DNA from: Mediterraneibacter gnavus ATCC 29149 | GTDB taxonomy: Bacteria > Bacillota > Clostridia > Lachnospirales > Lachnospiraceae | Reading direction: 5' to 3' | DNA: 64,000 bases | Assembly: GCF_008121495.1 (NCBI RefSeq) | Contig: NZ_CP043051.1 | Location: 558,001 to 622,000 of the forward strand | In this document: piece by piece, positions 20,056 to 28,466 of the stretch | How positions within the stretch are numbered: position 1 is the first letter of the stretch | Layout of the letters: each line of letters opens with the position of its first letter | Program-made: the position numbers and the translations under genes | Notes under the pieces: generated by a model | Databases searched by the model: none | What the model was told of the DNA's origin: nothing | The model's input: the letters and a program-made list of their open reading frames with translations, nothing else

Positions 20056-20919
20056 ATGTGGATAGCTGATAATTGGAAAGATTACGAAGTCATAGACTGC
20101 TCAAAAGGTGAAAAACTGGAGCGATGGGGAGATTATATCCTGGTTCGTCCTGACCCGCAGGTCATCTGGGACACTCCAAAGACAGACAAAGGATGGAAAT
20201 CTAGAAACGGACACTATCACCGAAGCAAAAAAGGCGGCGGCGAATGGGAATTTTTCAGTCTCCCGGAGCAGTGGCAGATTCATTACGGATCTCTCACCTT
20301 TAATTTAAAACCATTTAATTTCAAACACACCGGGCTCTTCCCGGAGCAGGCAACCAACTGGGACTGGTTCTCTGAAAAGATCAAAAAAGCCGGAAGATCT
20401 GTCAAAGTCTTAAACCTTTTTGCCTACACCGGGGGCGCCACACTGGCTGCGGCTGCAGCTGGCGCACAGGTCACTCATGTGGATGCGTCCAAGGGAATGG
20501 TCACATGGGCAAAGGAAAATGCGCTCTCCTCCGGTCTGAAGGATGCACCGATCCGCTGGCTTGTCGATGACTGCGTAAAGTTTGTAGAACGTGAGATCCG
20601 CAGAGGCAACACTTATGATGCCATCATCATGGATCCTCCTTCTTATGGAAGAGGTCCCAAAGGTGAGATCTGGAAGATTGAAGACATGATCCACCCGCTC
20701 ATTCAGTTGTGTACGAAGATTCTGTCAAAGGATGCTCTGTTCTTCCTTGTGAATTCTTATACAACAGGACTTGCTCCTGCTGTTCTGACCTATATGCTTG
20801 CAACTGAGTTAAAACCATGGAACGGAAAAGTCGAATCTCAGGAAATCGGTCTTCCGGTCAAAAATACTGGTCTTGTACTGCCTTGCGGTGCATCCGGAAG
20901 ATGGGAAAGCTGCAACTAA
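20056..20919 (+). CDS. Class I SAM-dependent methyltransferase (RlmI-like)
   Basis: A 287-residue predicted RNA methyltransferase. The N-terminal part is beta-rich and has WxxYE-like aromatic residues. The SAM-binding motif I is VLNLFAYTGGATLAAA (about 119-133), an acidic loop THVDASKGMV follows, and the catalytic motif IV is MDPPSYGRG. This layout matches the RlmI/RlmK family that methylates 23S rRNA. It lacks the N-terminal PUA domain of E. coli RlmI, so its site is unknown. It starts with ATG after GAAAGGAAC and ends at a bidirectional terminator shared with the sirtuin gene. Confidence 0.85.
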   Translation: MWIADNWKDYEVIDCSKGEKLERWGDYILVRPDPQVIWDTPKTDKGWKSRNGHYHRSKKGGGEWEFFSLPEQWQIHYGSLTFNLKPFNFKHTGLFPEQATNWDWFSEKIKKAGRSVKVLNLFAYTGGATLAAAAAGAQVTHVDASKGMVTWAKENALSSGLKDAPIRWLVDDCVKFVEREIRRGNTYDAIIMDPPSYGRGPKGEIWKIEDMIHPLIQLCTKILSKDALFFLVNSYTTGLAPAVLTYMLATELKPWNGKVESQEIGLPVKNTGLVLPCGASGRWESCN

Positions 20920-20934
20920 AACAAATAAAAGCAA

Positions 20935-20992
20935 AAATCTGCAGAAAGTGCCGAATATAATTTCTCAACGCACTCTCTGCAGATTTTTATTT
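20935..20992. terminator. Bidirectional terminator between convergent genes
   Basis: The arms AAAAATCTGCAGA and TCTGCAGATTTTT, with inner AGTG/CACT pairing, form a long hairpin with A and T tracts on either side. It serves the methyltransferase gene (plus) and the sirtuin gene (minus). Confidence 0.85.
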
Positions 20993-21715
20993 CACTTTAA
21001 TTCTTCCCAGAATTTCTCCGATCGGCGCGGAAATACTTAAGTTTGCTCTGACTGCCTTTGCCATCTCTGATTTATTGATCACTACCAGATACTTTCCGCG
21101 AAAATAGTCGATAAATCCTGCTGCCGGATATACAACCAGAGAGGTGCCTCCGATGATCAGCATATCTGCCTGCGAAATCGCCCTGACAGCCTTTTCGATT
21201 GTCGTTCCGTCCAGCGCTTCTTCATATAGAACAACATCCGGTTTGATCCGCCCTCCGCATGAACACACTGGTACTCCTTCTGCCGCTTTCACAAACCCTG
21301 CATCATAGAACCGTCCGCATTTTTCACAGTAATTCCGATGAATACTTCCATGCAGTTCATACACAACCTGACTTCCCGCGGCCTGATGCAGCCCGTCAAT
21401 ATTCTGTGTGATGACTGCTTTTATCTTACCTGCATTCTCAAGTTCTGCCAGCTTCAAATGTGCGGCGTTGGGCTTTGCATCCAATACCATCATCTTCTCC
21501 CGATAGAACTCAAAAAACGCTTTCGGATGCTTTTCATAAAAACTGTGGCTTACTACTTCCTCAGGTGAATATTTATAAGACTGATGATAAATTCCATCCG
21601 CGCTCCGAAAATCCGGAATATTACTTTCGGTAGATACCCCTGCTCCTCCGAAAAATACAATATTGCTGCTCTCATCGATCATTTCCTGCAGTCTCTCTAC
21701 TCCTGCTTCATACAT
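20987..21715 (-). CDS. cobB: NAD-dependent protein deacylase, sirtuin family
   Basis: A 242-residue Sir2-family enzyme that removes acyl groups from lysines using NAD+. The NAD-binding motif GAGVSTESNIPDFRS is followed by TQNIDGLHQAAGS, the catalytic histidine in ELHGSIHRNYC, and a zinc ribbon with CEKC and CSCGG. I chose MYEAGVERLQEM at 21715; an upstream GTG overlaps the probable ribosome binding site. It heads a minus-strand gene that lies 37 bases from the HD hydrolase gene. Confidence 0.95.
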   Translation of the reverse strand: MYEAGVERLQEMIDESSNIVFFGGAGVSTESNIPDFRSADGIYHQSYKYSPEEVVSHSFYEKHPKAFFEFYREKMMVLDAKPNAAHLKLAELENAGKIKAVITQNIDGLHQAAGSQVVYELHGSIHRNYCEKCGRFYDAGFVKAAEGVPVCSCGGRIKPDVVLYEEALDGTTIEKAVRAISQADMLIIGGTSLVVYPAAGFIDYFRGKYLVVINKSEMAKAVRANLSISAPIGEILGRIKVK

Positions 21716-21752
21716 GTTTCCCACCTCTTTGTCAGTTTCTATTTACAGTTTA

Positions 21753-22364
21753 TCAATCTTCAAATAAGTGTCCCTGCTCAATATGCTTCTGAATGATCTC
21801 CTTCATCTGCTCCCAGATTATCTCTGAAGTCTCCGGGATCCGCTCATTTCTTTTATACACCTGACTTCTGTGTACTCCGTGCTCTTCCCAGCTTTTCCCA
21901 CCTGAAGCATCATTCAGCAAAAGAGGCTGGAAATTATCGAGAAGATGGGCATATTTTGCTTCCGGAGTCTTATAAGCTTCGAACTCTTCCCACAACTTGC
22001 GGAATTCTTGTCCCTGATCTTCCGGCAGTAATCCAAAAATACGATCAGCCGCCTTTTCTTCCCGTTCTCTCTTGGTCGCTGCACCACTTTCATCATATGC
22101 ATACGTATCTCCCGCATCAATCTCAACAAGATCATGGATCAGAACCATGATCATCACCTTCGCCAGATCTATCTCTTCTTTCATGTAATCCTTTAAAAGT
22201 ACTGCCATAAGCGCCAGATGCCAGGAATGTTCTGCGTCATTCTCTTTTCTGTTTGCATCCGCAAGATATGTCTGCCTGAAAATATTCTTTACTTTATCTA
22301 CTTCTACAATAAACTGTATCTGCTGTTTTAATCGTGTATCCAATTCTTCTCTTGATCTTTCCAT
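21753..22364 (-). CDS. HD-domain phosphohydrolase (YfbR/5'-nucleotidase-like)
   Basis: A 203-residue HD-superfamily protein. The metal ligands are visible as His46 in DAEHSWH, His77-Asp78 in LIHDLVEIDAGDTYAYD and a later Asp in HLLDNFQPLLLND. The family includes 5'-deoxynucleotidases such as YfbR, so nucleotide pool control is a reasonable guess; the substrate is not shown. It follows the DUF6483-like gene by 5 bases, which suggests one transcript. Confidence 0.85.
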   Translation of the reverse strand: MERSREELDTRLKQQIQFIVEVDKVKNIFRQTYLADANRKENDAEHSWHLALMAVLLKDYMKEEIDLAKVMIMVLIHDLVEIDAGDTYAYDESGAATKREREEKAADRIFGLLPEDQGQEFRKLWEEFEAYKTPEAKYAHLLDNFQPLLLNDASGGKSWEEHGVHRSQVYKRNERIPETSEIIWEQMKEIIQKHIEQGHLFED

Positions 22365-22369
22365 TGTAT

Positions 22370-22753
22370 TTATTCCCCCAGTAATTCTTTCATATCACTG
22401 CATCCATATCTGTCCAGAAAATCTTCCATTCCTTCTTTGATCTCATCTCTTGTGTAATGATACCTGTGAAGGACCTCGTCCTCAAAACAATTCAAATACG
22501 CATAAAATGCCAGCGCCATCTCCAGATAATCCATATCTCCCGGTACCATTTCTTCATAGAGAAGATTTTCCGCTTCATTGATCTTTCCTTCATCAGCCAT
22601 CCTGCATAAACGTGTATACAGATCATCTCCTACATGGTATCTGTTCGTTACATCCAGTTCATACATGGGTTTCTTCTTGTTGAATAGCAGTCTTCCCAAT
22701 ACATTTGCAAATTCCTTGATCATACGCATAATATAGTCTTGTTCAACATTCAT
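22370..22753 (-). CDS. DUF6483-like protein of unknown function
   Basis: A 127-residue, acidic, helix-rich protein without membrane segments or signal peptide. It begins MNVEQDYIMRMIKEFANVLG, which resembles the DUF6483 group common in Lachnospiraceae. AAAGGAG precedes the start. It lies 5 bases upstream of the HD hydrolase gene, so a joint role is possible, but no function is assigned. Confidence 0.75.
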   Translation of the reverse strand: MNVEQDYIMRMIKEFANVLGRLLFNKKKPMYELDVTNRYHVGDDLYTRLCRMADEGKINEAENLLYEEMVPGDMDYLEMALAFYAYLNCFEDEVLHRYHYTRDEIKEGMEDFLDRYGCSDMKELLGE

Positions 22754-22866
22754 ATTTTCTGCTCCTTTCTGCGAATCAGAAGAATTCTCATTTTTTTCAT
22801 TATACTCTTGCCATCCTCTGTCAGCAACCCGGAATCTAATCTGCCCGACATTTTTTCAAAAATATA

Positions 22867-22897
22867 TTGACTTGGAGCACACTCCATGCTTTATAGT
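22867..22897 (+). promoter_or_regulatory. MerR-type promoter with 19-bp spacer and operator dyad
   Basis: -35 TTGACT (22867-22872), a 19-base spacer and -10 TATAGT (22892-22897). The spacer contains the dyad TGGAG-CACA-CTCCA (22873-22886). An overlong spacer with an internal dyad is the signature of promoters activated by DNA distortion by MerR proteins. Confidence 0.75.
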
Positions 22898-22952
22898 ATT
22901 CTTATATCAAGAGTACACAAATACTCGAATTTCCAAAAAGGAGGGATTCTCT

Positions 22953-23357
22953 TTGACGATCAAAGAAGTCAGTGAAAAATATCAGATCACACAGGACACC
23001 CTGCGCTACTATGAACGCATCGGTATGATTCCGGCGGTTCCTCGAACGTCCGGTGGTATTCGTAATTACGGAGAAGCGGATCTGGGCTGGATTGAACTCG
23101 CCCTGTGTATGAGAAATGCAGGTCTTCCAGTCGAATCCATGATCGAATACGTGCATCTGTTCCAGGAAGGAGACGAGACGATCCCCGCAAGACTCCATCT
23201 CTTACTGGAACAGAAAGAACATCTGATCGAACAACAGAACAAGATTTCGCAAATGTTAAAACGCCTGGAATACAAGATCAGTCGGTATGAAGAAGCAGTA
23301 CAGACCGGAAAACTTGTCTGGAATGAGGATAAAGCGGAGGAATGCAGGAAACGATAA
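22953..23357 (+). CDS. MerR-family transcriptional regulator (orphan)
   Basis: A 134-residue regulator with an N-terminal winged helix-turn-helix (TIKEVSEKYQITQDTLRYYE, GMIPAVPRTSGGIRNY) and a C-terminal coiled-coil helix (about 85-118). I chose the TTG at 22953 because AAGGAGG lies 7 bases upstream; an in-frame ATG at 22872 lies inside the promoter. There are no effector-binding cysteines in the C-terminus, so a metal sensor is unlikely. Relatives often govern aldo/keto reductases or flavodoxins, but no such target is adjacent. It probably controls its own promoter. Confidence 0.88.
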   Translation: MTIKEVSEKYQITQDTLRYYERIGMIPAVPRTSGGIRNYGEADLGWIELALCMRNAGLPVESMIEYVHLFQEGDETIPARLHLLLEQKEHLIEQQNKISQMLKRLEYKISRYEEAVQTGKLVWNEDKAEECRKR

Positions 23358-23412
23358 GAGCTTGTATTAGATAAAAATTGGGATACAAAGATGATCATCA
23401 AATAAGAAAAAA

Positions 23413-23455
23413 TCAACAGCTTACACTTTCCTTATTTGGATATGTAAGCTGTTGA
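23413..23455 (-). terminator. Terminator of the nan operon
   Basis: The arms TCAACAGCTTACA and TGTAAGCTGTTGA form a 13-bp stem. On the minus strand it is followed by ATTTTTTC. It lies 29 bases after the nanK stop. Confidence 0.9.
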
Positions 23456-23483
23456 CGGTTAGTGCCCAATGACATTCCTGTAT

Positions 23484-24380
23484 CTATAATTTTTTGTTTA
23501 CTCCACAGAAATGATAAAACGCTCCAAGTATTCCTGCATCATTTTGGTGCTTTGCGAATACTATTTTAGTACATTCCTCAATACTGGATATAAGATACTT
23601 TTTGACAGAATTTTGAATTTTACCTCGCAGAAACTCTTCCTGGGCCATGATGCCACCACCAAGCACAACAATCTCTGGATTGATCACATAGCAAATATTG
23701 GCAATTCCCTTTCCAAGGATTTCTGCCATTTGATCAATGGCACGATTACAAATCATATCTCCTTTTTTGGCTTCCTCGAAGATATGGTATCCATCCCACT
23801 TATCTTCAGAATCTCCTTTCCACTGGGATACTTTTTTACTTAAAATGCTGGCTGCCCCAAGCGTCTGAAAATCACTGCCATCCATGTGCATATACCCAAC
23901 CTCACATGCACTGTTACTAAAACCATGAAATACCTTCCCATCTAACACGATACAGCCACCAATACCCGTACCTATGGTCAACATCAAAACCACCCTGCAT
24001 CCTTTCGCTGCACCTGAACTATATTCTGCAAGCCCTGCACAGTTTACATCATTTTCCACTTCACATGGTATATGAAATTTATCCTCTAATGTCTTTTTAA
24101 ATTCCATCCCCGCATAGTCAGGAATCAGTGGTGCTGAATAAAAAATAGAACCGCTTTTTGTATCTACCATTCCTGCAGTAGAAATGCAGATACCCGAAAT
24201 CTTTCCCTTGGTTTGTTCAATCAGATGCTCCACAATCCCTATAACTTTCTTCAGAATTGCAGGTCCACCCTTCCACGCTTCTGTTCTCAAAGTTTCTTTC
24301 AAAATAATTTCCGCATTTTCACAAATGATGCCATACTTAATTGCCGTCCCCCCAATGTCAATACTTATATACTTCTTCAT
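23484..24380 (-). CDS. nanK: N-acetylmannosamine kinase, ROK family
   Basis: Phosphorylates ManNAc to ManNAc-6-P, the third catabolic step after NanA. It has 298 residues with the ROK ATP-binding start YISIDIGGTAIKYG, the sugar-binding ENDVNCAGLAEY and the phosphate loop LTIGTGIGGCIVLDGK. The usual ROK zinc cluster CxCGxxGCxE is absent; the region after EVGYMHMDG reads SDFQTLGAAS. It is the last gene of the nan operon and lies 149 bases after nanA, with an intervening hairpin. The substrate is inferred from context. Confidence 0.88.
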   Translation of the reverse strand: MKKYISIDIGGTAIKYGIICENAEIILKETLRTEAWKGGPAILKKVIGIVEHLIEQTKGKISGICISTAGMVDTKSGSIFYSAPLIPDYAGMEFKKTLEDKFHIPCEVENDVNCAGLAEYSSGAAKGCRVVLMLTIGTGIGGCIVLDGKVFHGFSNSACEVGYMHMDGSDFQTLGAASILSKKVSQWKGDSEDKWDGYHIFEEAKKGDMICNRAIDQMAEILGKGIANICYVINPEIVVLGGGIMAQEEFLRGKIQNSVKKYLISSIEECTKIVFAKHQNDAGILGAFYHFCGVNKKL

Positions 24381-24444
24381 TTCATACCCTCATTTACTTT
24401 CTTATTTAATCCCATCTGCATCTTAAATCAAACTCTTTTCAACC

Positions 24445-24479
24445 TAAAAAGCAACACCCGGCTTTTAAGCTGAGCCGGG
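24445..24479 (-). terminator. Candidate internal hairpin/attenuator between nanA and nanK
   Basis: A 7-bp GC-rich stem CCCGGCT/AGCCGGG (24457-24479) is followed on the minus strand by GTGTTGCTTTTT. The T run is offset by about 6 bases, so this may be a partial terminator or an mRNA-processing/stabilising hairpin. Confidence 0.45.
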
Positions 24480-24529
24480 CATCACTACTAACAAGTATTC
24501 CTACATGGAATCTTGTCTACGTATTATCA

Positions 24530-25447
24530 TTATAGAAATTTCTTCTTCGCATCACAGATCATCTGTGCAGCTTCTTTTACAATCTCCATGTCCTCATCTA
24601 CCAATGCTGGAAGAGGCTCTCTTACTGCACCAAGTTCCAGTCCTTCATTAATCTTTAGAATTGCTTTAATAACTGCATACATATTTCCATGCGCTGAACA
24701 CATTTTGTAAATTATCTCATTACAAGCATACTGGATTTTTCTTGCCTCTGTCATCTTTCCTGCATTTATACACTCATCCAACTTTAAGTATAATTCAGGC
24801 ATAGCACCATAGGTTCCCCCAATTGCACCCTCTGCCCCGATAACACGTCCGCTCATAAACTGCTCATCAGGACCATTAAAGATAATGTACTCAGCTCCTG
24901 CAGCCTGCTTAAACATTTGGATATCCTGTACCGGCATAGAGGAATTCTTGACACCAATGACGTTGGGATTTTTCCTCATCTCTACAAATAAATTCTGTGT
25001 AAGTGCAACACCAGCAAGCTGAGGTATGTTATAAATTACAAAGTCTGTGTTCGGTGCCGCTGCACTAATGGCATTCCAATACTGCGCAATAGCATATTCC
25101 GGTAAGTGAAAATAGATGGGAGGAATTGCAGCGATTGCATCTACCCCCAGCCCTTCTGCATGTCTGGCAAGCTCCTGACTGTCCTTCGTGTTATTGCAGG
25201 CCACATGGGCAATAACTGTAAGTTTACCTTCCGCTACTTTCATAACATTCTCAAGTACAATCTTACGGTCCTCCACACTCTGATAAATACATTCTCCGGA
25301 AGAACCGTTTACATAGACACCTTTTACCCCTTTTTTTACAAAATATTTTGTCAGTCCCTGTACACCTTCTGGACTAATGTTTCCTTCTTTGTCATAGCAA
25401 GCATAAAATGCCGGAATCACACCTTTATACTTCTCAAGATTTCTCAT
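24530..25447 (-). CDS. nanA: N-acetylneuraminate lyase
   Basis: Splits Neu5Ac into ManNAc and pyruvate. A 305-residue TIM-barrel of the DHDPS/NAL family. The Schiff-base Lys167 lies in VIGVKNSS, the catalytic Tyr139 in VIYNIP, and the carboxylate-binding loop is GSSGE (48-52). I chose MRNLEKYKGVIPAFY at 25447 because AAGGAG lies 7 bases upstream; an earlier in-frame ATG lacks a site. It lies 47 bases after nanE. Confidence 0.95.
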   Translation of the reverse strand: MRNLEKYKGVIPAFYACYDKEGNISPEGVQGLTKYFVKKGVKGVYVNGSSGECIYQSVEDRKIVLENVMKVAEGKLTVIAHVACNNTKDSQELARHAEGLGVDAIAAIPPIYFHLPEYAIAQYWNAISAAAPNTDFVIYNIPQLAGVALTQNLFVEMRKNPNVIGVKNSSMPVQDIQMFKQAAGAEYIIFNGPDEQFMSGRVIGAEGAIGGTYGAMPELYLKLDECINAGKMTEARKIQYACNEIIYKMCSAHGNMYAVIKAILKINEGLELGAVREPLPALVDEDMEIVKEAAQMICDAKKKFL

Positions 25448-25494
25448 AGTTTTGCTCCTTTGCTTCATAAAAGCCATTCATTTTGTTTTCTCCC

Positions 25495-26184
25495 CTAGCG
25501 TTCCATTTCCTCTACAAATGATTTTGTGATTAACTGTGGTCTTGTGATAATCGAACCAACTACAACGCTGTACGCACCAAGTTCAATGACATGCCTTGCC
25601 TTTTGGGGTGTATTGATATTTCCTTCAGCAATTACCTTGTGTTTGACTCCTGCAATAATTTCTCTCAGAATTTCAAAATCATTCTTCTCTATTTTATCTC
25701 CCTTACTCTGCTCCGTATAACCGACTAGAGTGGTTCCAATAAAATCAAAGCCAAGATCATCTGCATGAAGGGCTTCTTCTATGGTAGAACAGTCCGCCAT
25801 CCAAAGCTGATTAGGATATTTTTCTTTCACTTCGTGGAAGAATTCATCCAAAGTCTGATTGCTCGGACGTTTGGATATGGTTGCATCCATTGCAATAATA
25901 TCCGGTTTCACTTCCATCAATTCTTCTATTTCCTTCATTGTTGGAGTAATATAAACTGCACTGTCTTCATAATCCCTCTTTACAATACCAATGATTGGAA
26001 GATCCACTTTTGACCGAATCTCTTTAATATCTTCTTTTGAATTCGCACGGATTCCTCTCGCTCCGCCTTCCTTTGCTGCCAGTGCCATTCTTCCCATGAT
26101 AAAAGAAGAATGTAGTGGTTCATTCGGCAATGCCTGGCATGATACAATCAATTTCCCCTTCAGATTTGCCACTTTCTGATACAT
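25495..26184 (-). CDS. nanE: N-acylglucosamine-6-phosphate 2-epimerase
   Basis: Converts ManNAc-6-P to GlcNAc-6-P. A 229-residue TIM-barrel with [18 protein letters not shown] at the N-terminus, the catalytic-lysine segment [19 protein letters not shown] and the phosphate-binding end [13 protein letters not shown]...[15 protein letters not shown] chose [10 protein letters not shown] (26184), with AAGGAGG upstream; the longer frame adds 22 residues without similarity. It lies between nanH and nanA. Confidence 0.95.
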   Translation of the reverse strand: MYQKVANLKGKLIVSCQALPNEPLHSSFIMGRMALAAKEGGARGIRANSKEDIKEIRSKVDLPIIGIVKRDYEDSAVYITPTMKEIEELMEVKPDIIAMDATISKRPSNQTLDEFFHEVKEKYPNQLWMADCSTIEEALHADDLGFDFIGTTLVGYTEQSKGDKIEKNDFEILREIIAGVKHKVIAEGNINTPQKARHVIELGAYSVVVGSIITRPQLITKSFVEEMER

Positions 26185-26294
26185 CTCTTTTTCCTCCTTG
26201 GATTTAACTTCCGTATCATTCATTTCCTCTTTATGAAAATAAGCGGTCACGGTATATACCGCCTATTTTCTTTAATTATCAGGAATATTACATC

Positions 26295-28466
26295 TTATGG
26301 TTGAACTTTCAGTTCATCAATATTAAACCTCTCATATTTCAATATATTTTTCAGATGCAATTCATTTCTTGACCAGGAATCATATTTTTCATATAAAAGC
26401 CCGATCTCGCCATCCGGAAGCTCTGTCAGACAGGAATAAGAGTAGCCCATTTGAGGGGTATCCACAGAATAGCAATATTTCCAATCTACAGAATACTTAT
26501 CTTTTCCGGAATTTCCTGTTTCGCTGATCAAACCAATCCATATCTTTCCATTTTTTCTGCCATTGGTCGCATTTGGTGCTGATAGTAAGATAGCAGGCTT
26601 TCCATCAACAGGCTGTGAATAATTAATCACTGACAACTGCGTTCCATACCCTGTTGTTGCAATTTCTGTTAGTGGAACTCGCTCACTCCAGGTTTCTCCT
26701 CCATCTGTACTCATCACTTGTGCAATATATCCTGATCCTGTACGCAGATAAGTTTTCAAGGAACCATCCGGCATTTCTACGATCTGTGCTTCTGCGGTTG
26801 CCCCACCTGTATTCTGGTCTGCTTCTACGTATGTCCAGTTATTTCCATGGTCATCACTATACATAAATCCCAGTTCTGCAGATGATTTCGAATACAATGG
26901 AACAATCAATCTTCCGGCATGTTCTCCATTTGCTATCTGTTTGCCTACACCTGGTCCCAATACGAGAAATTTTGATTCCTCTGGCTTAAAGGTACTTACA
27001 ATCTGTAAATCAGACCAGGTTTCTCCCTCATCATCTGAGTATTTCATTGCCAAATAAGTTGTTGGGAATACTTTAAAATCTGCATCTTTATAAAAAACAT
27101 TCATATTTACGTCCGTGTCCGTCTGTGTTTCCAACAACTTTGTACCTTCAAAATTGTAATCATACTGTTTACATAGCATGGCATTTCCATTTTTGTACAG
27201 ATTATATTCACCATCAACACTATATTCAGTTGCTGAATTTGTAGTATCGTTATAAATGGTTCCATTTTCTCTTACAGAGTAATCATACGTTCCTGCCGCA
27301 TCATCCTTCCAGTGCAATTTCAAATATTTCTTCCCATCAACCTCTTTAAATCCAGAACCTACGGAAGCGTTGGAACTTCCAATTCCTGCCGGCATCATAT
27401 CAGCAAAAAGAAATACCCGATGTGTTTCCTTATCCTCTAAAAGTACCGGATCTATGTAGGAAGCACTCCCTTGTATCTGCACATTCTTGCCCACCGAATC
27501 CCGTGGCCAGTCTATGTTCTTTGCTACATAATCGTCAAACTTCAATGGCAATGTCGGCTGTCCCCACGTTTTTCCACCATCTGTACTTTTCGCAAATGCT
27601 GTATTGATCTTACTTTTTGCATCATGGGTGCCACCATATCTTGCATCTGCTGCTGCAATCACTGTACCAGAATCCAACGCCAAAAGGGATGGGATTCGGA
27701 AATAGTTGGATTTTGTAGCATCTCCTGCATAAAAGATATTCTCTGCATATATAGTCTTTCCTGTCACAGCAATAAGTTCATCATCAGAAAGTACATCCCG
27801 ATATACCTGCATTCTCTCTATGGAACCTCCAAATGGATAGGCAACGGTTCCCTGACGCATGGTACCGCCCAGCATTACATTGTCTACTCCTGTAATATCA
27901 CTGATAAACTTAAATGCCTCCTGATCCAGCGTTGCTATTAATTCGCCATTTGCAAATAGCTTGTACTGTTTATTTTCTTTGTCCGCTTTTAATGCAACTG
28001 TGTTGGATACTCTTTCCCCCTTATAACTACCACGCACAGCAGCCGGGCAATCCAGCGTATATTTAAACTCGCCATCTGTATTTCTCAATTCCATACCTAC
28101 GCCGCCTGCATTTGTGATATATAAGTGGAAATGTCTATCCTGATTTCCTTTTGTACCATTTCCCACACTCAATAACGATTGAATCGCATTTTCACTGGTT
28201 GTTTTATAGGAGATAACGATAGTTCCCTGTTCCAATGCTTTTACTGTTGCTGCCCCAGGTTCTTTACTCAAATCATATCCTGTACCTTCCGAGATTTCGA
28301 TTCCTTCCTTTTGCAACACTGGTACCGAAGAAGATTCTGTATCTTGTTTCTTCTCTGCTACAGCCTCAATCACATCTGTCTGGGCCTCTTGGGCATATAC
28401 ACTCATTGGTGCAACACACATCACTGCAGTTGCTGCTATAGAAACAATTTTTTTATACTTATTCAT
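26295..28466 (-). CDS. nanH: Intramolecular trans-sialidase (CBM40-GH33)
   Basis: Releases terminal alpha-2,3-linked sialic acid from mucin as 2,7-anhydro-Neu5Ac. It has 723 residues: a signal peptide (1-25), a CBM40 sialic-acid-binding lectin domain (about 50-237) and a GH33 six-bladed propeller (about 243-723). Arg257 in the FRIP motif, Arg276 and acid/base Asp282 are present. Asp-boxes include STDGGKTW, SDDEGETW, SDDHGNNW and STDGGETW. There is no LPXTG anchor, so it is secreted or otherwise attached. The start overlaps the nanOx stop (ATGA) with GGAGAGGG upstream. Identification as intramolecular trans-sialidase rather than hydrolase rests on the nanOx context and on agreement with recalled R. 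gnavus residue numbers. Confidence 0.93.
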   Translation of the reverse strand: MNKYKKIVSIAATAVMCVAPMSVYAQEAQTDVIEAVAEKKQDTESSSVPVLQKEGIEISEGTGYDLSKEPGAATVKALEQGTIVISYKTTSENAIQSLLSVGNGTKGNQDRHFHLYITNAGGVGMELRNTDGEFKYTLDCPAAVRGSYKGERVSNTVALKADKENKQYKLFANGELIATLDQEAFKFISDITGVDNVMLGGTMRQGTVAYPFGGSIERMQVYRDVLSDDELIAVTGKTIYAENIFYAGDATKSNYFRIPSLLALDSGTVIAAADARYGGTHDAKSKINTAFAKSTDGGKTWGQPTLPLKFDDYVAKNIDWPRDSVGKNVQIQGSASYIDPVLLEDKETHRVFLFADMMPAGIGSSNASVGSGFKEVDGKKYLKLHWKDDAAGTYDYSVRENGTIYNDTTNSATEYSVDGEYNLYKNGNAMLCKQYDYNFEGTKLLETQTDTDVNMNVFYKDADFKVFPTTYLAMKYSDDEGETWSDLQIVSTFKPEESKFLVLGPGVGKQIANGEHAGRLIVPLYSKSSAELGFMYSDDHGNNWTYVEADQNTGGATAEAQIVEMPDGSLKTYLRTGSGYIAQVMSTDGGETWSERVPLTEIATTGYGTQLSVINYSQPVDGKPAILLSAPNATNGRKNGKIWIGLISETGNSGKDKYSVDWKYCYSVDTPQMGYSYSCLTELPDGEIGLLYEKYDSWSRNELHLKNILKYERFNIDELKVQP

